From Margaritifera margaritifera (lineage: Eukaryota; Mollusca; Bivalvia; Unionida; Margaritiferidae): DNA of 64,000 nt. The notes beneath the pieces were generated by a model. The model saw nothing but the letters and a program-made list of their open reading frames with translations. It was not told the DNA's origin and searched no databases. Where the stretch lies: contig JAQPZY010001419.1 in the NCBI GenBank assembly GCA_029931535.1, forward strand, positions 1,166,501 to 1,230,500, read 5' to 3'. This document shows positions 34,121 to 46,490 of the stretch, piece after piece (the stretch's first letter is position 1; every line of letters begins with the position of its first letter). The translations under genes and the position numbers were made by a program.

Positions 34121-34640
34121 TTGGGAATCGAGCCCAAGTTCGTGAGTTTCAACACCCATTGCCTTGCCTGCATGAAACCAACCCCACACCTTCTTGATCA
34201 TGCGTTCACAACTTATTCGTGAATATGAACGTTCATGCGTTGGAGGCAGACACGCTGTCTGACCCTTTTATTAACTCTCCTCTAAATACACATTTGCTCC
34301 AGATTCCTTTGACATAAAGCAAAGTATATAGTATATCCTTTTGAAAGTTATGAATATACACCAAACAGAGCAGAACGTACTATCTATGTATCATATAGAA
34401 GGATGTGTGATAATATGAGGTGAAACTACATAGTTAGGGAATATTATCATTTTTATCACCCCTACCCGTCTGGGAATCAAACCCGGTTCCGCAAGTTACC
34501 GCACATCACCTTGCCTGCACACATCAACCCTACTATCTACTCGAGAAAGTGCGCATCCACCCGAAAAAGGGATGGAACTTAGTCCTGAATATGGGTATTC
34601 ATGGGTAGCAGACATACTTTCTAGTCGACCCTGTAATTAA
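34121..34640 (-). repeat. Two diverged copies of a tRNA-like repeat
   Basis: Copies at about 34121-34272 and 34470-34640 share gggaatc(g/a)a(g/a)ccc, ccttgcctgca and a common tail (tgacc or cgaccctttta-like, then ttaact). Read on the minus strand they contain GGGTTTGATTCCC, a B-box-like sequence, preceded by GCAGGCAAGG, where an A-box would lie. They may be tRNA-derived SINE heads or decayed tRNA copies. No complete cloverleaf was found. Confidence 0.5.
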
Positions 34641-34723
34641 CTTTCATCTCAATACAAAGTCACCCCTGACTGCTCTAACAAGAATCCATGTATAGTTATT
34701 TGTTTAGAGTTTAAAAGACGATC

Positions 34724-35610
<887 letters not shown>

Positions 35611-35619
35611 CCTCCCCGC
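35611..35619 (-). promoter_or_regulatory. Polypurine tract
   Basis: The minus strand reads GCGGGGAGG directly before the TG of the 3' LTR, the expected place and composition for the plus-strand DNA primer of an LTR element. Confidence 0.75.
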
Positions 35620-35748
35620 ATAAAGAAAAAGAAAGATTTATATTATAAAGCTTTCTTTTGAATATACATCTAATACTATAATAACCAAAATTACATAAGA
35701 ACATGTTTTATGATACTGGGCTTAATTACATCAAGCAATATTACATTT

Positions 35749-37329
35749 CTAGGCACGTGAGAGTGCATATGCAATCACATTGTCTTTTCGCCTGATGTGT
35801 TTGATGTCAATGTTATATTCCTGCAATATCAAACTCCATCTCAACAATCTCCGATTTTTATCTTTCATTTTGTTGATGAAAGTAAGGGGATTGTGATCAC
35901 TGTACACAATAATTGGAGAAAGAGCTGAGGTGACATACACTTCCAAATGCTGTAATACCAATATCAAAGCCAAACATTCCTTCTCAATTGTGGAATAATT
36001 TTTCTGGTGCTTGTTTAGTTTTTTAGAAAAATAACACACAGGGTGATCCACACCACTTTTGTCTTCCTGAATCAATACTCCACCAACCCCTACATCACTT
36101 GCATCAACAGATAATTTAAATGATTGGCTAAAATTTGGTGCAGAAAGAACTGGTGCATTCTTAAGCATGGCCTTTAACTTGTCAAAAGATTCCTGACACT
36201 TGTCAGACCAATGAAATTTGGTTTTCTTACTCAATAAACTTGTCAAAGGTTCAGCAATTTTGGAAAAATTGGAACAAAATTTCCGATAATATCCAGCCAT
36301 ACCTAGAAATCGCATCAGTTGCTTTTTACAAATTGGAACTTGAAATTCAGAGATAGCTTTGACCTTAGCTTCTATAGGTTTAACTTGACCTTGTCCCACA
36401 ATATGTCCTAAAAATGTGACACAAGCATGGCAAAACTCACTTTTGCTCAAATTAATTGTCAGATTCGCATCGCTGAATCGATCGAAGAATTTTCGAATGG
36501 TTTCCAAATGATCTTTTCAGGTGTTGTTGTAGATAATGACGTCATCGATATAAGCGTCACAATTATCAAGACCAAATGTTATCATGCTCATCAGACGTTG
36601 AAACGTTGCAGGCGAATTTTTCATTCCAAACGGCATGACTTTATATTGATAAAGTCCATCTGGAGTTACAAATGCTGAAATTTCTTTTGCCCTTTCCGTC
36701 AGTGGAATTTGCCAGAATCCTTTTAAAAGGTCAAACTTGGTGACATATTCCGCATTTTCAATTTTATCAATGCAATCGTCCATTCTTGGGATTGGAAATG
36801 AATCAGTTTTGGTGACACTGTTGACTTTTCTATAGTCAGTACACATACGGAATGTATTATCTGGCTTGGGAACAAGAATACATGGTGAACTTCAGTTACT
36901 TTTACTTGGTTCTATGAAATCATTCTCCAGTAGATACTGAATTTCTTTCTTCAGATAGTTCTGTTTGAGAGGATTCATCCTATAAGGATGCTGTTTCACA
37001 GGCGCAGAATCTACAATGTCAACGTCATGATAAATTTTACTTGTTCGTGTTGGAACATCAGGAAACAAGTGCTCATAGTCATGTAATAGCTGTTTTAGTT
37101 CATTTCTTTCCTGTTGTTGTAGATGTGAAAGTTTCTGGTCTAGGTTGTTCAATATTTCTGAATTTCGAAGATTGGTTATACCAGAGTCACTATAGTCTGA
37201 TCGTACTCCATCGTTGATATCTTCACTGTGTGGGACAGGTACAACTAAATTAACAGAATAATTAGCTGAGCTATCTCTGTCAAAATATTCCTTTAACATA
37301 TTTATATGACAAAGTTGTTTCTGTTTCCG
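35749..37329 (-). pseudogene. Pol: reverse transcriptase and RNase H part
   Basis: One frame runs through, interrupted by TGA at 36889-36891 (SKSN*SSPCILVPK, where Trp is usual), TGA at 36508-36516 (YNNT*KDHLE, where Trp is usual) and the stop that separates it from integrase. Visible motifs are RMCTDYRKVN, FDLLKGFWQIPL, FGMKNSPATFQRLM and the catalytic YIDD at DAYIDDVIIY. RNase H follows with KLSVDASDVGVGGVL, EKECLALILVLQHLE and SDHNPLTF. The last conserved motif reads IAYALSRA, where relatives have an Asp (ADALSR), so a catalytic residue appears lost. The frame ends in TAG at 35749. Confidence 0.92.
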
Positions 37330-38487
37330 TCACCCAGGAGTGTTAATGATATAATTTAAGTCATTTACTTTCTTTGCAACGGTATAAGGACCATAAAATT
37401 TAGCCTGAAGAGGATTTTGAGGTATGGGAAAGAGAGCCAGAACTTTGTCACCAGGTTTAAAACTCCTTTCCTGTGAATTTCTGTCATACCTTAATTTCAT
37501 TTTTGACTCGGTAGTGTGAAGATTAGTTCTTGCTACTTCACAGGCCTTTGACAACTTGTATTTGAAATCAGAAACATAATCAAGAAGATTAATCTTTGAG
37601 TCTTCATTTGAAAGAAGTTTCTCTTTCAATAATTTCAGTGGTCCACGGACAGTATGACCAAAAACTAGTTCAAAGGGACTAAAACCCAACGACTCTTGAA
37701 CTGATTCCCTAACAGCAAACAACAACAAATGAACACCCTCATCCCAATCCTTTTCTGTATCAAAGCAATATGATCGAATCATATTCTTCAAAGTTTGATG
37801 AAATCTTTCCAAAGCACCTTGACTTTCAGGGTGATAGGCAGAAGATTTAAACTGTTGGATGCCTAATTCATGCATAACTTGTTGGAAAATTCCAGACATA
37901 AAATTTGACCCTTGATCTGACTGGACAGATTTGGCAAGGCCAAAAAGTGTAAAAAACTTCACCAAAGCTTTCACAATAGTTTTAGTTTTTATATTTCTCA
38001 GAGGAATTGCCTCTGGAAATCTTGTAGATGCACACATGATGGTCAACAAGTATTGGTTGCCTAACTTGGTTTTAGGTAAAGGACCAACACAATCTACTAT
38101 TATTCTACTAAATGGTTCATCAAATGCAGGAATAGGTTGCAAATGAGCCTTAGGTATCTTCTGGTTGGGTTTTCCTACCATTTGACAAGTGTGACAAGAT
38201 CTGCAGTATTTAGAAACATCACTTTTGAGTTTCGGCCAATAAAAATGATTCAAGATCTTGTGATAAGTCTTACGGACTCCTAAATGACCAGCCAAAGGGG
38301 TTTCATGGGCTAAATTAAGAATTTCCTGTCGATATGACTTAGGAACAACAATTTGATAGCTCACTGACCACTCGTCACCAGCGGGTACATCAGGTGGTCT
38401 CCATTTCCTCATAAGGACCCCATTTTTCACAAAGTAACACACTGGAACTTGTGTGGCTTCAGTTTCACTAATAGCCCTCTGAAACAA
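37330..38487 (-). CDS. Pol: integrase part, upstream of reverse transcriptase
   Basis: It begins within FQRAISETEATQVPV. An HHCC zinc domain follows (AHETPLAGHLGVRKTYHKI, then YCRSCHTCQ). The core has DDE residues in RIIVDCVGPLP, VQSDQGSNF and AYHPESQGALERFH. The C-terminal part ends with the GPY/F module KFYGPYTVAKK. After NTPG the frame meets TGA, then continues in the same frame as RKQKQLCHINMLKEYF into the reverse transcriptase region. Integrase and reverse transcriptase were therefore one polyprotein in this order, and the stop replaces a probable Arg codon (CGA). Confidence 0.93.
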   Translation of the reverse strand: MFQRAISETEATQVPVCYFVKNGVLMRKWRPPDVPAGDEWSVSYQIVVPKSYRQEILNLAHETPLAGHLGVRKTYHKILNHFYWPKLKSDVSKYCRSCHTCQMVGKPNQKIPKAHLQPIPAFDEPFSRIIVDCVGPLPKTKLGNQYLLTIMCASTRFPEAIPLRNIKTKTIVKALVKFFTLFGLAKSVQSDQGSNFMSGIFQQVMHELGIQQFKSSAYHPESQGALERFHQTLKNMIRSYCFDTEKDWDEGVHLLLFAVRESVQESLGFSPFELVFGHTVRGPLKLLKEKLLSNEDSKINLLDYVSDFKYKLSKACEVARTNLHTTESKMKLRYDRNSQERSFKPGDKVLALFPIPQNPLQAKFYGPYTVAKKVNDLNYIINTPG

Positions 38488-38600
38488 ACAAGATATCTCG
38501 GGTCTTGCTCCTGTTCAACGACAAGGGATTGTCGTTTGTCATCCTGATTAGAACAAAGAGAATGAGTTGCCAAAAGAGGATCACTAATCAATACCATTTG
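38470..38600 (-). other. Frame-shifted link between protease and integrase
   Basis: In the neighbouring frame this segment reads SDPLLATHSLCSNQDD and VVEQEQDPRYLVCF, which joins GID(Q) of the protease end to FQRAISETEA of integrase. Two compensating frame changes within about 130 bp are needed. They could be two small indels or include a programmed shift. The sequence alone does not decide. Confidence 0.7.
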
Positions 38601-39657
38601 ATTGATCAATACCTGAGGAAAAAGTGACCTCGTCAAAAAACTGACCAATACATGTGTCAGCTAAAGGAATAATATCCTGATCAACATCAATCTCAAGAGC
38701 TCTTTTTGCCATAGCTCTAGTAACTGCACAAGCAGGGTACAAATCAGGGATTTCAGTTTCGACAGGATCAACTTTCTGATCCAAACAAGGCTTGTCAGTT
38801 ACAAGTGGATTAACCACAACCTTATCTCCAGCTAGGTCATTGCCTAGTAATAAATGAACACCCTCTATGGGTAAAGAAGTCACTGCCCCAACAGTCACAG
38901 GTCCAGAAACTAAGTCTGATGCCAAATTTACACAATGGAGAGGAACATTTACAAAGCCACACTCAACTCCCTGAACAAGAACACTTTCACTTGAAGAAGA
39001 CTCCTTAGACAAAGGCAAAGTACCTGATAATAAAAGACTCTGAGAAGCTCCAGTGTCCCTTAATATTTTAATTGGGATAGGTTTGGCAGAATCACCAATA
39101 AGTGATATAGAACCTTCTGACATGAATGGTTCATAAGCCTCCAAAATAGAATCAGACGGGGATTTGTTTGACCCAACAAATGTATTGCTTTCAATACAAG
39201 ACCGTGACCTTGACTTCGTAGAAATAAGAGCATTTGGAAAAGCTCTGTCTTTTCTCTGTTGCTTATTTTTCAACTTGAAGCAATCAGAAATAACGTGCCC
39301 TTTCGTTTTACAATAAGTGCACGTAGGAAGAGATAAGGATTTCTGATCAGTCTTATCAGATGTTTGATTCCTAACAGTTGTGCTGTTGTGAAATTTGGAA
39401 GTACTCGAATGAGATTGAAATGGTTTTTTACCAGAAAACTGCTGAGAGGACGACTTATTGCCAAATGAAATTTTGTGAGTCAAGGAATAATCATCAGCCA
39501 TAAGAGCAGCATTTTCCAAAGTTTCCACATTCTGCTCGTCAAGATAGGTTTTAACATCACTATGGATGCACCTTTTGAACTCTTCAATTAACTTTCTCAT
39601 GCGCTCTATCCCCTCCTGGATAGGTTTTGAAATGAAATTCTGAACATTAGATGCCAT
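38584..39657 (-). CDS. Gag C-terminal part, zinc knuckle and aspartic protease
   Basis: 357 codons from ATG at 39657. The first about 35 residues reach LIEEFKRCIHSDVKTYLDEQ, normally the end of the capsid-like region, so the N-terminal part of Gag seems deleted. Only 165 bp separate the LTR from this ATG. A CCHC knuckle follows (CTYCKTKGHVISDC). The protease has the catalytic RDTGASQSLLL and a C-terminal LLLGNDLAGDK. It ends at TAG, in the same frame as pol, while a link of about 100 bp is open only in another frame. Confidence 0.9.
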   Translation of the reverse strand: MASNVQNFISKPIQEGIERMRKLIEEFKRCIHSDVKTYLDEQNVETLENAALMADDYSLTHKISFGNKSSSQQFSGKKPFQSHSSTSKFHNSTTVRNQTSDKTDQKSLSLPTCTYCKTKGHVISDCFKLKNKQQRKDRAFPNALISTKSRSRSCIESNTFVGSNKSPSDSILEAYEPFMSEGSISLIGDSAKPIPIKILRDTGASQSLLLSGTLPLSKESSSSESVLVQGVECGFVNVPLHCVNLASDLVSGPVTVGAVTSLPIEGVHLLLGNDLAGDKVVVNPLVTDKPCLDQKVDPVETEIPDLYPACAVTRAMAKRALEIDVDQDIIPLADTCIGQFFDEVTFSSGIDQSNGID

Positions 39658-39804
39658 TGTAAATGCTTGTTGGTTTCACACAACAAAATTTCTCTATATA
39701 AAATCTTTGCCAAAGACAAAAAAAAAATTCCAAGACAAAATCAATATGAATTTCAAAGATAAATTTAATATCTCTAATATGCTTTAGAGAAATTCAATCC
39801 CAGA

Positions 39805-39822
39805 TGACGAGCCCCCAATTTC
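39805..39822 (-). promoter_or_regulatory. Primer binding site, tRNA-Pro type
   Basis: Five bases inside the 5' LTR boundary the minus strand reads TGGGGGCTCGTC (12 bases), complementary to the usual 3' end of animal tRNA-Pro. On the plus strand the match extends loosely into a T-arm-like TTCAATCCC (39793-39801). Confidence 0.75.
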
Positions 39823-40570
39823 TGTTACGACTCTATGGTCTAAGAAAAATGTAACAGAAAGAAAGTGAAACCAACAAATCAAGTAAAAATCAACAAGCAA
39901 TTTATTACTAGATAATTAAAATGAAAAATCAAAAAGTCACTTACAGTAATGTGTTTTGAAATCCTAATAATCCAACAAGAATGATTGTTCTAATCACAAG
40001 TCCTAAATATAGAATGTTCCGAATTCACGGCTGTGTCCTTGAATGTTAAGATGTGCCAATGGTCTCCAAAGTCCTGATGTACTAGTAATCTTTGATGTGC
40101 TGAAGTCAAAATGAAGTATTCCAAAATCTCTGAATAAGTTCACATAAATTCCAAAATGGTCAATGAAAAATCCAAAATCCAAAAGTTTATGAGCACTGTT
40201 ATAATCCAATGAATATTTAAAATAATTCCTCTCTTAGAATTTGGAATGAATTTTCACAACTGTAATAGCTCTTTACAAGACTGATGGTAATGTCAAAACT
40301 GAATAAATGTCCACCAAACATGGCATATATAAAGATTGGTCACATGACAGAATGTTCTAGAACATGAGTCATCTTAATGGAATTTTTACTTGTAAACAAC
40401 AATCAACCTTGACCTTCAAATTGAGAAAACATATTGATCAAAACAACCTAATTCAAGGACACTAGTTAAACATGTTTTTCCTGATAACATTAAGATTTAA
40501 GCAACTATTAAAGTGAAGAAACATTTATAATTTCCTAAAATATTTATAATATTATATAAACATCATACAT

Positions 40571-40574
<4 letters not shown>
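39823..40574 (-). repeat. 5' LTR of the retrotransposon (right copy)
   Basis: 752 bp, the same length as the left LTR with four substitutions and no indels (about 99.5 percent identity by hand alignment). It ends TAACA directly before an (AT)n tract at 40575-40626. Confidence 0.95.

Positions 40575-40627
<53 letters not shown>
40575..40627. repeat. (AT)n tract, right side of the retrotransposon insertion
   Basis: Continuation of the AT repeat interrupted by the element. Confidence 0.95.
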
Positions 40628-40629
<2 letters not shown>

Positions 40630-42647
40630 CTCACTCAATATCCAACTGTTTGCATAAATGGAATAAAAACCCAAATCAAGTATGTCTAGAAGTTGTTTAT
40701 TTCATTATTTCAGAATGAAAAAGCCTCTGGAAGATATGTGTATGTCGGCACGTGGATTGATATAGATTGTGAACAGAATATAAACTTGCCAACCAGACAG
40801 CAAACAAATCAAAGTCTTTAGAGTGTCGAATATATTTACTGAATTAGAATCTAAAAGCAACTTCTCATGAGACATGAGAAAATTTACGAAACTTGCTTAG
40901 GTCTCTCTTCATTGCGAGAAAGTCATACTTTACGATAATAAAACAAGGTCATTCTGTTATCTGGTTGTTGATTGCTAGCTCGCTTACTTGTTCGAATGAA
41001 GTGTTTACTTGAAATAAACGAATGAGTATTATAAAAGCTGATGTTCCACATAATAATAAGAAGCAATGTGATCTTTTGTGTTTGTTCCAATTTTTATAAC
41101 CACCTTTTTCATTACAAGAAAGAAACTCCATACTAGGAAGTGGCATAATACCAGAGGTACTAATGCTCTGATCATACTTGATACATCAAAATAAGAAAAA
41201 TGTCATGGTTAGTTATATATGTTATGGCTTTTACGCAGCACAAGAACCCGATACAGGAGCTGTTGTAATGACACAGTATCTCGCTGGACGCAAACTAGTG
41301 TATAAATCGTATCAGTCCCAGATGTAAATGTATAATTTAATACAATCATCTGCATTCATATGAGGTTTCTTGTGCCGTGATTTTACATTGTCACACAAAG
41401 TATTAGTTTTAAGTGCCAATAGTTCATAATGTTTTTATTTTTAAAACGAATAAATAATCTACTCATGACCGACACAGAAGCCTGATACGGTTATGTCTGC
41501 TAGATTGTGAATTCGATCTTCAAACTCCATGTATCTAGGAATTTAGGAGGAGTGTAAAAATAAGGTGCAATCAGCATATTTTGCAATTTACAAGTAAGAA
41601 AGGGGATAATCCAATAAAATGTACAACCTTGATAATTTTGCCCTAAATGAATTTCAGATTTTAATTCTTTGGAAAAATGACAATAGATACGTTTCCATCA
41701 AAGTACTATGAGAATTAATTGCCCTTTTTTAAAAAAAAGTTTAAATCAGCGTAGATAACCTATGCAATTCAAATAAAATATATCTAAAATAGTTCATGTC
41801 CGATAAGCAATCCAAGCACATTGGAAATTTTCTGAACAGAGCCATGTGCTCTGGAAATTAATATCAACAGATTTGTCAAGCAAAGAATGACATATTCAAT
41901 ATAATTATATATTACGATAAATATTCCACACTGTTATTTTAAAATTGAAAATATTTGAATGCGCAAGGGAAAAAAAGTTATGAATACGATATATGCAAAA
42001 TTCTGTCCTTCATGATATCTAGTTTGGGTGTACATAAGAGCCATGTAACATTTTAAAGTCGATTTCAAAACATTATTAGTAATGTACAGTGATTACGCTA
42101 GGCCCTGGTTGGATGCGCCTTGTTGTTTACACAATGGAAGGGACAGTAGAACCCGAAAAAAAACCATGTCGTACATTGACAAGCCTTATTCTTTGCATAT
42201 GCCACCACCATGGATCGATCTAGTGACCACGTGACTATATATTGGTAGAATTATAAGTTACCAGCCAGGTGCGGCCTAACAATCAAACAGGCTTAGGGTA
42301 CTAAGTCCCCTTAAATATTTTATATAATTAAAGATCAGATCAGTTTTTTTTCAGTACTTTATCGACTCTTAGCGATATACTTGGTTATAAATGTCATTAT
42401 GGATGGTTGGTCATGGCATTATAAAATTGCTGTAAATATATGAAAAATACATCCCAAAAATGTAATCCTACAAAATCACAAAATCCTTAAAAGTACAAAA
42501 ACTCAATTGAATAGAATTCAGAACAATAATAAGCACAAGTGAGTCAGAGGATGGAATTAGTGTGGTAAGTCATCAATCTATCAGCGGATGGAGAAATAGA
42601 TTGGAAACTGACATACAAACAGATAGCTAGCTGGCTAGATAATAATC
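40628..42647. other. Intergenic stretch, nothing recognised
   Basis: AT-rich with no supported frame on either strand and no internal repeat seen. Confidence 0.6.
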
Positions 42648-42880
<233 letters not shown>

Positions 42881-42971
42881 ACTTTATTCCAGCAAGATTC
42901 ATCTGAATTCGAATCCAGTGAATATTACATTACACATTAAGTATATATACAACAGAAATATGTTAATTTTG

Positions 42972-42997
42972 AAAAAAAAAAAAAAAAAAAAAAAAAA
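42972..42997. repeat. Poly(A) run
   Basis: 26 A residues followed by tatatata. It could be the tail of a retrotransposed sequence, but no body was recognised. Confidence 0.6.
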
Positions 42998-43584
42998 TAT
43001 ATATATTTGCTACGACCCAATGATTTCGACCTAACGATAGCTGAAGATATACAGTGTCGTCTTACTAAAAATCGATATGTTGGGCGAATTGTTAATTCCA
43101 GCAGAAGATCGTTATTTCTACACAACTTAGGCAACATGCTCAACATATGAAGCTGATGTATTAAAAGAAAACAGATCACATGGTTTCGCAATGGTAACAT
43201 CTGCCATGATATGTAAGCAAGGCCACTTCCTGTACAATTTTGGGTAAAATATGTTGTTTTAAGTTGATATATCGTCGCAATAATAACGTTGTTAAAGCAA
43301 ATTTGTTTTCGTTAGTTCTCTCGAAGGAGCTTATTGATGGTCTATTGAAAAAAGTCTGGTGCTATACTTAGTAATACAATGTAAAACGTGAACCCTGATA
43401 TTTATGACACAGGCGAATCAAGGTCTTACTTCCGGCACAAGCGGCGCTGTGTAGCGTGTACCCTTGTCGACTGACCGGGCAACTAGAGGCAAAATATACT
43501 TCGCAGCCCATATTGACACTGTTGCACAGATCTCTTTTTCCTGACGGAATCAAATACTAAAACAATGAAGTGGGTGCGTTTTCA
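42998..43584. other. Stretch with a small Cys-containing minus frame only
   Basis: Slightly GC-richer than its surroundings. The 61-codon minus frame at 43368-43553 has five cysteines but no signal peptide, splice context or known domain, so it is not called as a gene. Confidence 0.4.
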
Positions 43585-45385
43585 GGACTCACGATATTAA
43601 TTATATGGTAGAATAGGAATCAGTCTAGAAATGGATGAAGATAAAATAGAGTACATTATGGGTCTGGCTGGCCATAATTAGTTGAGAATCAAAAGTAAAA
43701 TTTTAGTAAAAAGAATCTTTTGAGAGCTAATCCTATTTGTAACTGAAAAAATAGAGACAATGTTTTATTGATGGAATTTCAGTCCTTTTACATACTTGAC
43801 TTTGGAACACTCATTGATGAAATTAACACCTGCTATTTTAGGTGCGAAATTGAAAGCACAAGTTTCAAACACATGTAAATCCAAAACATGCCACGGGACA
43901 TATAGCTTTATCCACAAAGAGGCTTGCATGAATGATGGGTCTATATTGAGAAATATAGGTTTGATCATGAGCGTTCAGAAATGTAAAGTTATTGAATTTG
44001 TAATATCATGGCGTTTCTATAGGTTTACTATGGAAGCTAAATTAGTATCGCGAGTCTCATTGAGAACAACAGCTTTGCAGTGGTTCCACATATTAAGTTA
44101 CAATATATGCATAATTCTGGTCCCGTTTGTCGATAATAAACAAAAGAAATAGCTCTTGTCTACTTCATAATGTTTGTCAGTGTTATATTAAACCCGTTTT
44201 CAGAAATGGCCACTGCTGCCATGAAAGTGGGGATGGGTGGTAAGTGTGTAGGTTTGACTATACTGGGTGGGGTGTTTTGCACATTGGTCAATATATATGC
44301 AATCAAATATATAAAGTTTAGACAATTTACCATATATAGAGTGATTAAGGTCACCGATCTGATATTTCCTAGTTGTGTTTTGAAGCATTATGCTTCAGAT
44401 ATGATTAGGTCTCTACCACAATGCGTAATGCTGATGACTCCTTATGATTTTATGTCTCACCAGTTTCATTCATTGAATGTTTTGGAATTTCGTACGTTGT
44501 ATTTGTTTATGTCTACCTTACTTTCGTTTTAAATTATATGTGTTCTGGAGAAATCTTAAGTAATTGTTTTCATGTAAATCTCCTTTTCTGAAGATATACT
44601 TGCACATATAGATGGTCTGATTGACCTTTTGCTGATTTATTGCATACTATGACAAGGCTGATATTATATTTCTGTCTTAAATAGACGAGAGATAAGTGGT
44701 TATATCAAACAAGGTACACTTGATTAGACAGATGTATTCTAATATTTGTTTCAGATTTTCTGAAATAAAGCTCAAATGCTCAAATGTTCCCTGAAATGCA
44801 CCATTGCTATTGTTGGTATACATGAACATGTAATATAATTTAATGTTCACAAGCGGAATTATGCACATTGTTTTCTTATGCATTCTATTACTATACCTAG
44901 GTCTGTCAAGCAAATCAAGGGTGGAAATTGGACTCACGGTACTAATTATATGGAAGAAGATAAAATAGAGTGCATATGAGTCTGGCTGGCATGATTGGTT
45001 GATAATCAAAAGTAAAATTGTTAATTAAAATAATATTTTGAGAGCTTGTCCCATTTGTAAGTGAAAAAATAGAGACAATGTTTTATTGATGGAATTTCAG
45101 TCCTTTTACATACTTGACTTTGGAACACTCATTGCTGAAATAAGCATCTGATTCTTTAGGTGCGGAATTGAAAACACATGTTTCAAACACAGGTAAATCC
45201 CCAAAAATGCCACGGGACATATAGCTTTCTCAACACAGAAGTTTGCACCAACGATGGGTGTGTATTGACAAATATAGGTTTGATCATGAGCATTAAGATA
45301 TTTAAAGTTATTAATTTTTTGATATCATGGTGTTTCCATAAGTTTGCTATGGGAGCTGAATTAGTACCGTGAATCCTTCATGAGC
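43585..45385. repeat. Diverged direct duplication, units of about 460-480 bp, 1.34 kb apart
   Basis: Units 43585-44064 and 44930-45385 align along their length: ggactcac, agagacaatgttttattgat, cacttgactttggaacactc-like, tgccacgggacatatagctt, ggtttgatcatgagc. I compared 66 codons of the longest shared frame by hand. Differences fall at first, second and third positions about 11, 9 and 5 times, so there is no sign of protein-level selection. The frames at 43796-44152, 44170-44532 and 45178-45372 are therefore not called as genes. Confidence 0.75.
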
Positions 45386-46125
45386 AGTTAGCATATATTT
45401 AGGTTGGTTGAAATGCAATAGTAGCCAAGGAATGCCGAAGTCAGTTGAAATGGGTCAGTTTATTTAACAAAAGGAATCCATCTAATCGTTTCCGTCAACA
45501 TTAGTGTGCATCTCTTGTTGATCAGTCACCTTGCGAATTTAAATTACTTTGATTATAATGAAACAACTAATAGTGTAGTTGTGCTTCAACTGAGAGAATG
45601 AAATAAAAGGGACCATGTTGGAACAAATGTGGAATCAAATAAAATGAGCAACAGATCAACCTCAAATACTAAAATGTCCAGCATTCAAAAACGATTCTTA
45701 TAGCAAAATGAAAGAAAAGTAATTGATCGTATATACGCTGTTGGGAAAAAAATAGAAATGATAAAGTAAAACTAATAAATATGATAATAAATCGGAAGAA
45801 AAAAAATCTGATTAAGGGTCTAGAGCTTTTGAAAAGGAATAAATCTAACTTATAGGAAATCATGCAAATAATTATGAAAGACATCAGCCACAAATTTAGC
45901 GTATCCCCGCATCTTGCTCAGTGCACCAGCAACAGTGCAGACCCCCCCCCCCCCCCACGCAAGAAAACCTGCAAAAGTTACATAAATCTTGTATGTATGC
46001 CACTGTTAATAATTTACATCTCGCGAATACTGCGTTTCGAGAAAGTAGCGTTCGACTTATTGGCTACTACATGGATTCACAAAGGCGGAGCAGACAATTA
46101 TTGCGACTTTACGCCCTGATGAACA
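45386..46125. other. Intergenic stretch, poly(C) run only
   Basis: A C-run lies near 45942-45957. Nothing else is recognised. Confidence 0.6.
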
Positions 46126-46383
46126 TTAGGGACTGACCATTTAATCTTCGGGGGAGGGGAAAAGGGGATCTGGAATTTTCTTTGGAGCCTGGATATTTTA
46201 ATTAATTTTTTTACCTCAAGATCATTCATTTTTTCAACTAATATATTGGATACAATAGGTTTTTTTGGGCTATCAATCAGAGCAAAAGTGTTTTGCAAGC
46301 AAGTTAAGAGCCGAATTTTCTTTTTCTTGAAACAAAATCCCAGCAGCCCCCCCCCTCCTCTAAACTAAACGGTCTGTCCCTAA
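46126..46383. mobile_element. MITE-like element with TTAGGGAC inverted ends
   Basis: The left end TTAGGGACTGACCATTTAAT mirrors the right end (reverse complement TTAGGGACAGACCGTTTAGT), each followed by a G-rich stretch (gggggagggg / gaggaggggggggg). Length is 258 bp and there is no coding capacity. ACAT occurs next to both ends but offset by one base, so the target duplication is unclear. The superfamily is not certain. Confidence 0.75.
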
Positions 46384-46490
46384 ACATTATGCATCAGTTC
46401 TCACTGTTAAAAGATGTAAATGCAAACTTTAACATTTCTAATTGTAATAAATAAGAAAAAAGCTTTCAGTGGAAATGTAGCAAAATTCAG

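Noticed and set aside
43368..43553. Cys-containing 61-codon minus frame as a small secreted peptide
   Set aside because: No signal peptide, no promoter or splice evidence, and cysteine spacing fits no family I know.
43796..44532. Two open frames (118 and 120 codons) as genes
   Set aside because: The first lies in a duplicated segment whose changes show no coding bias. The second has no recognisable domain.
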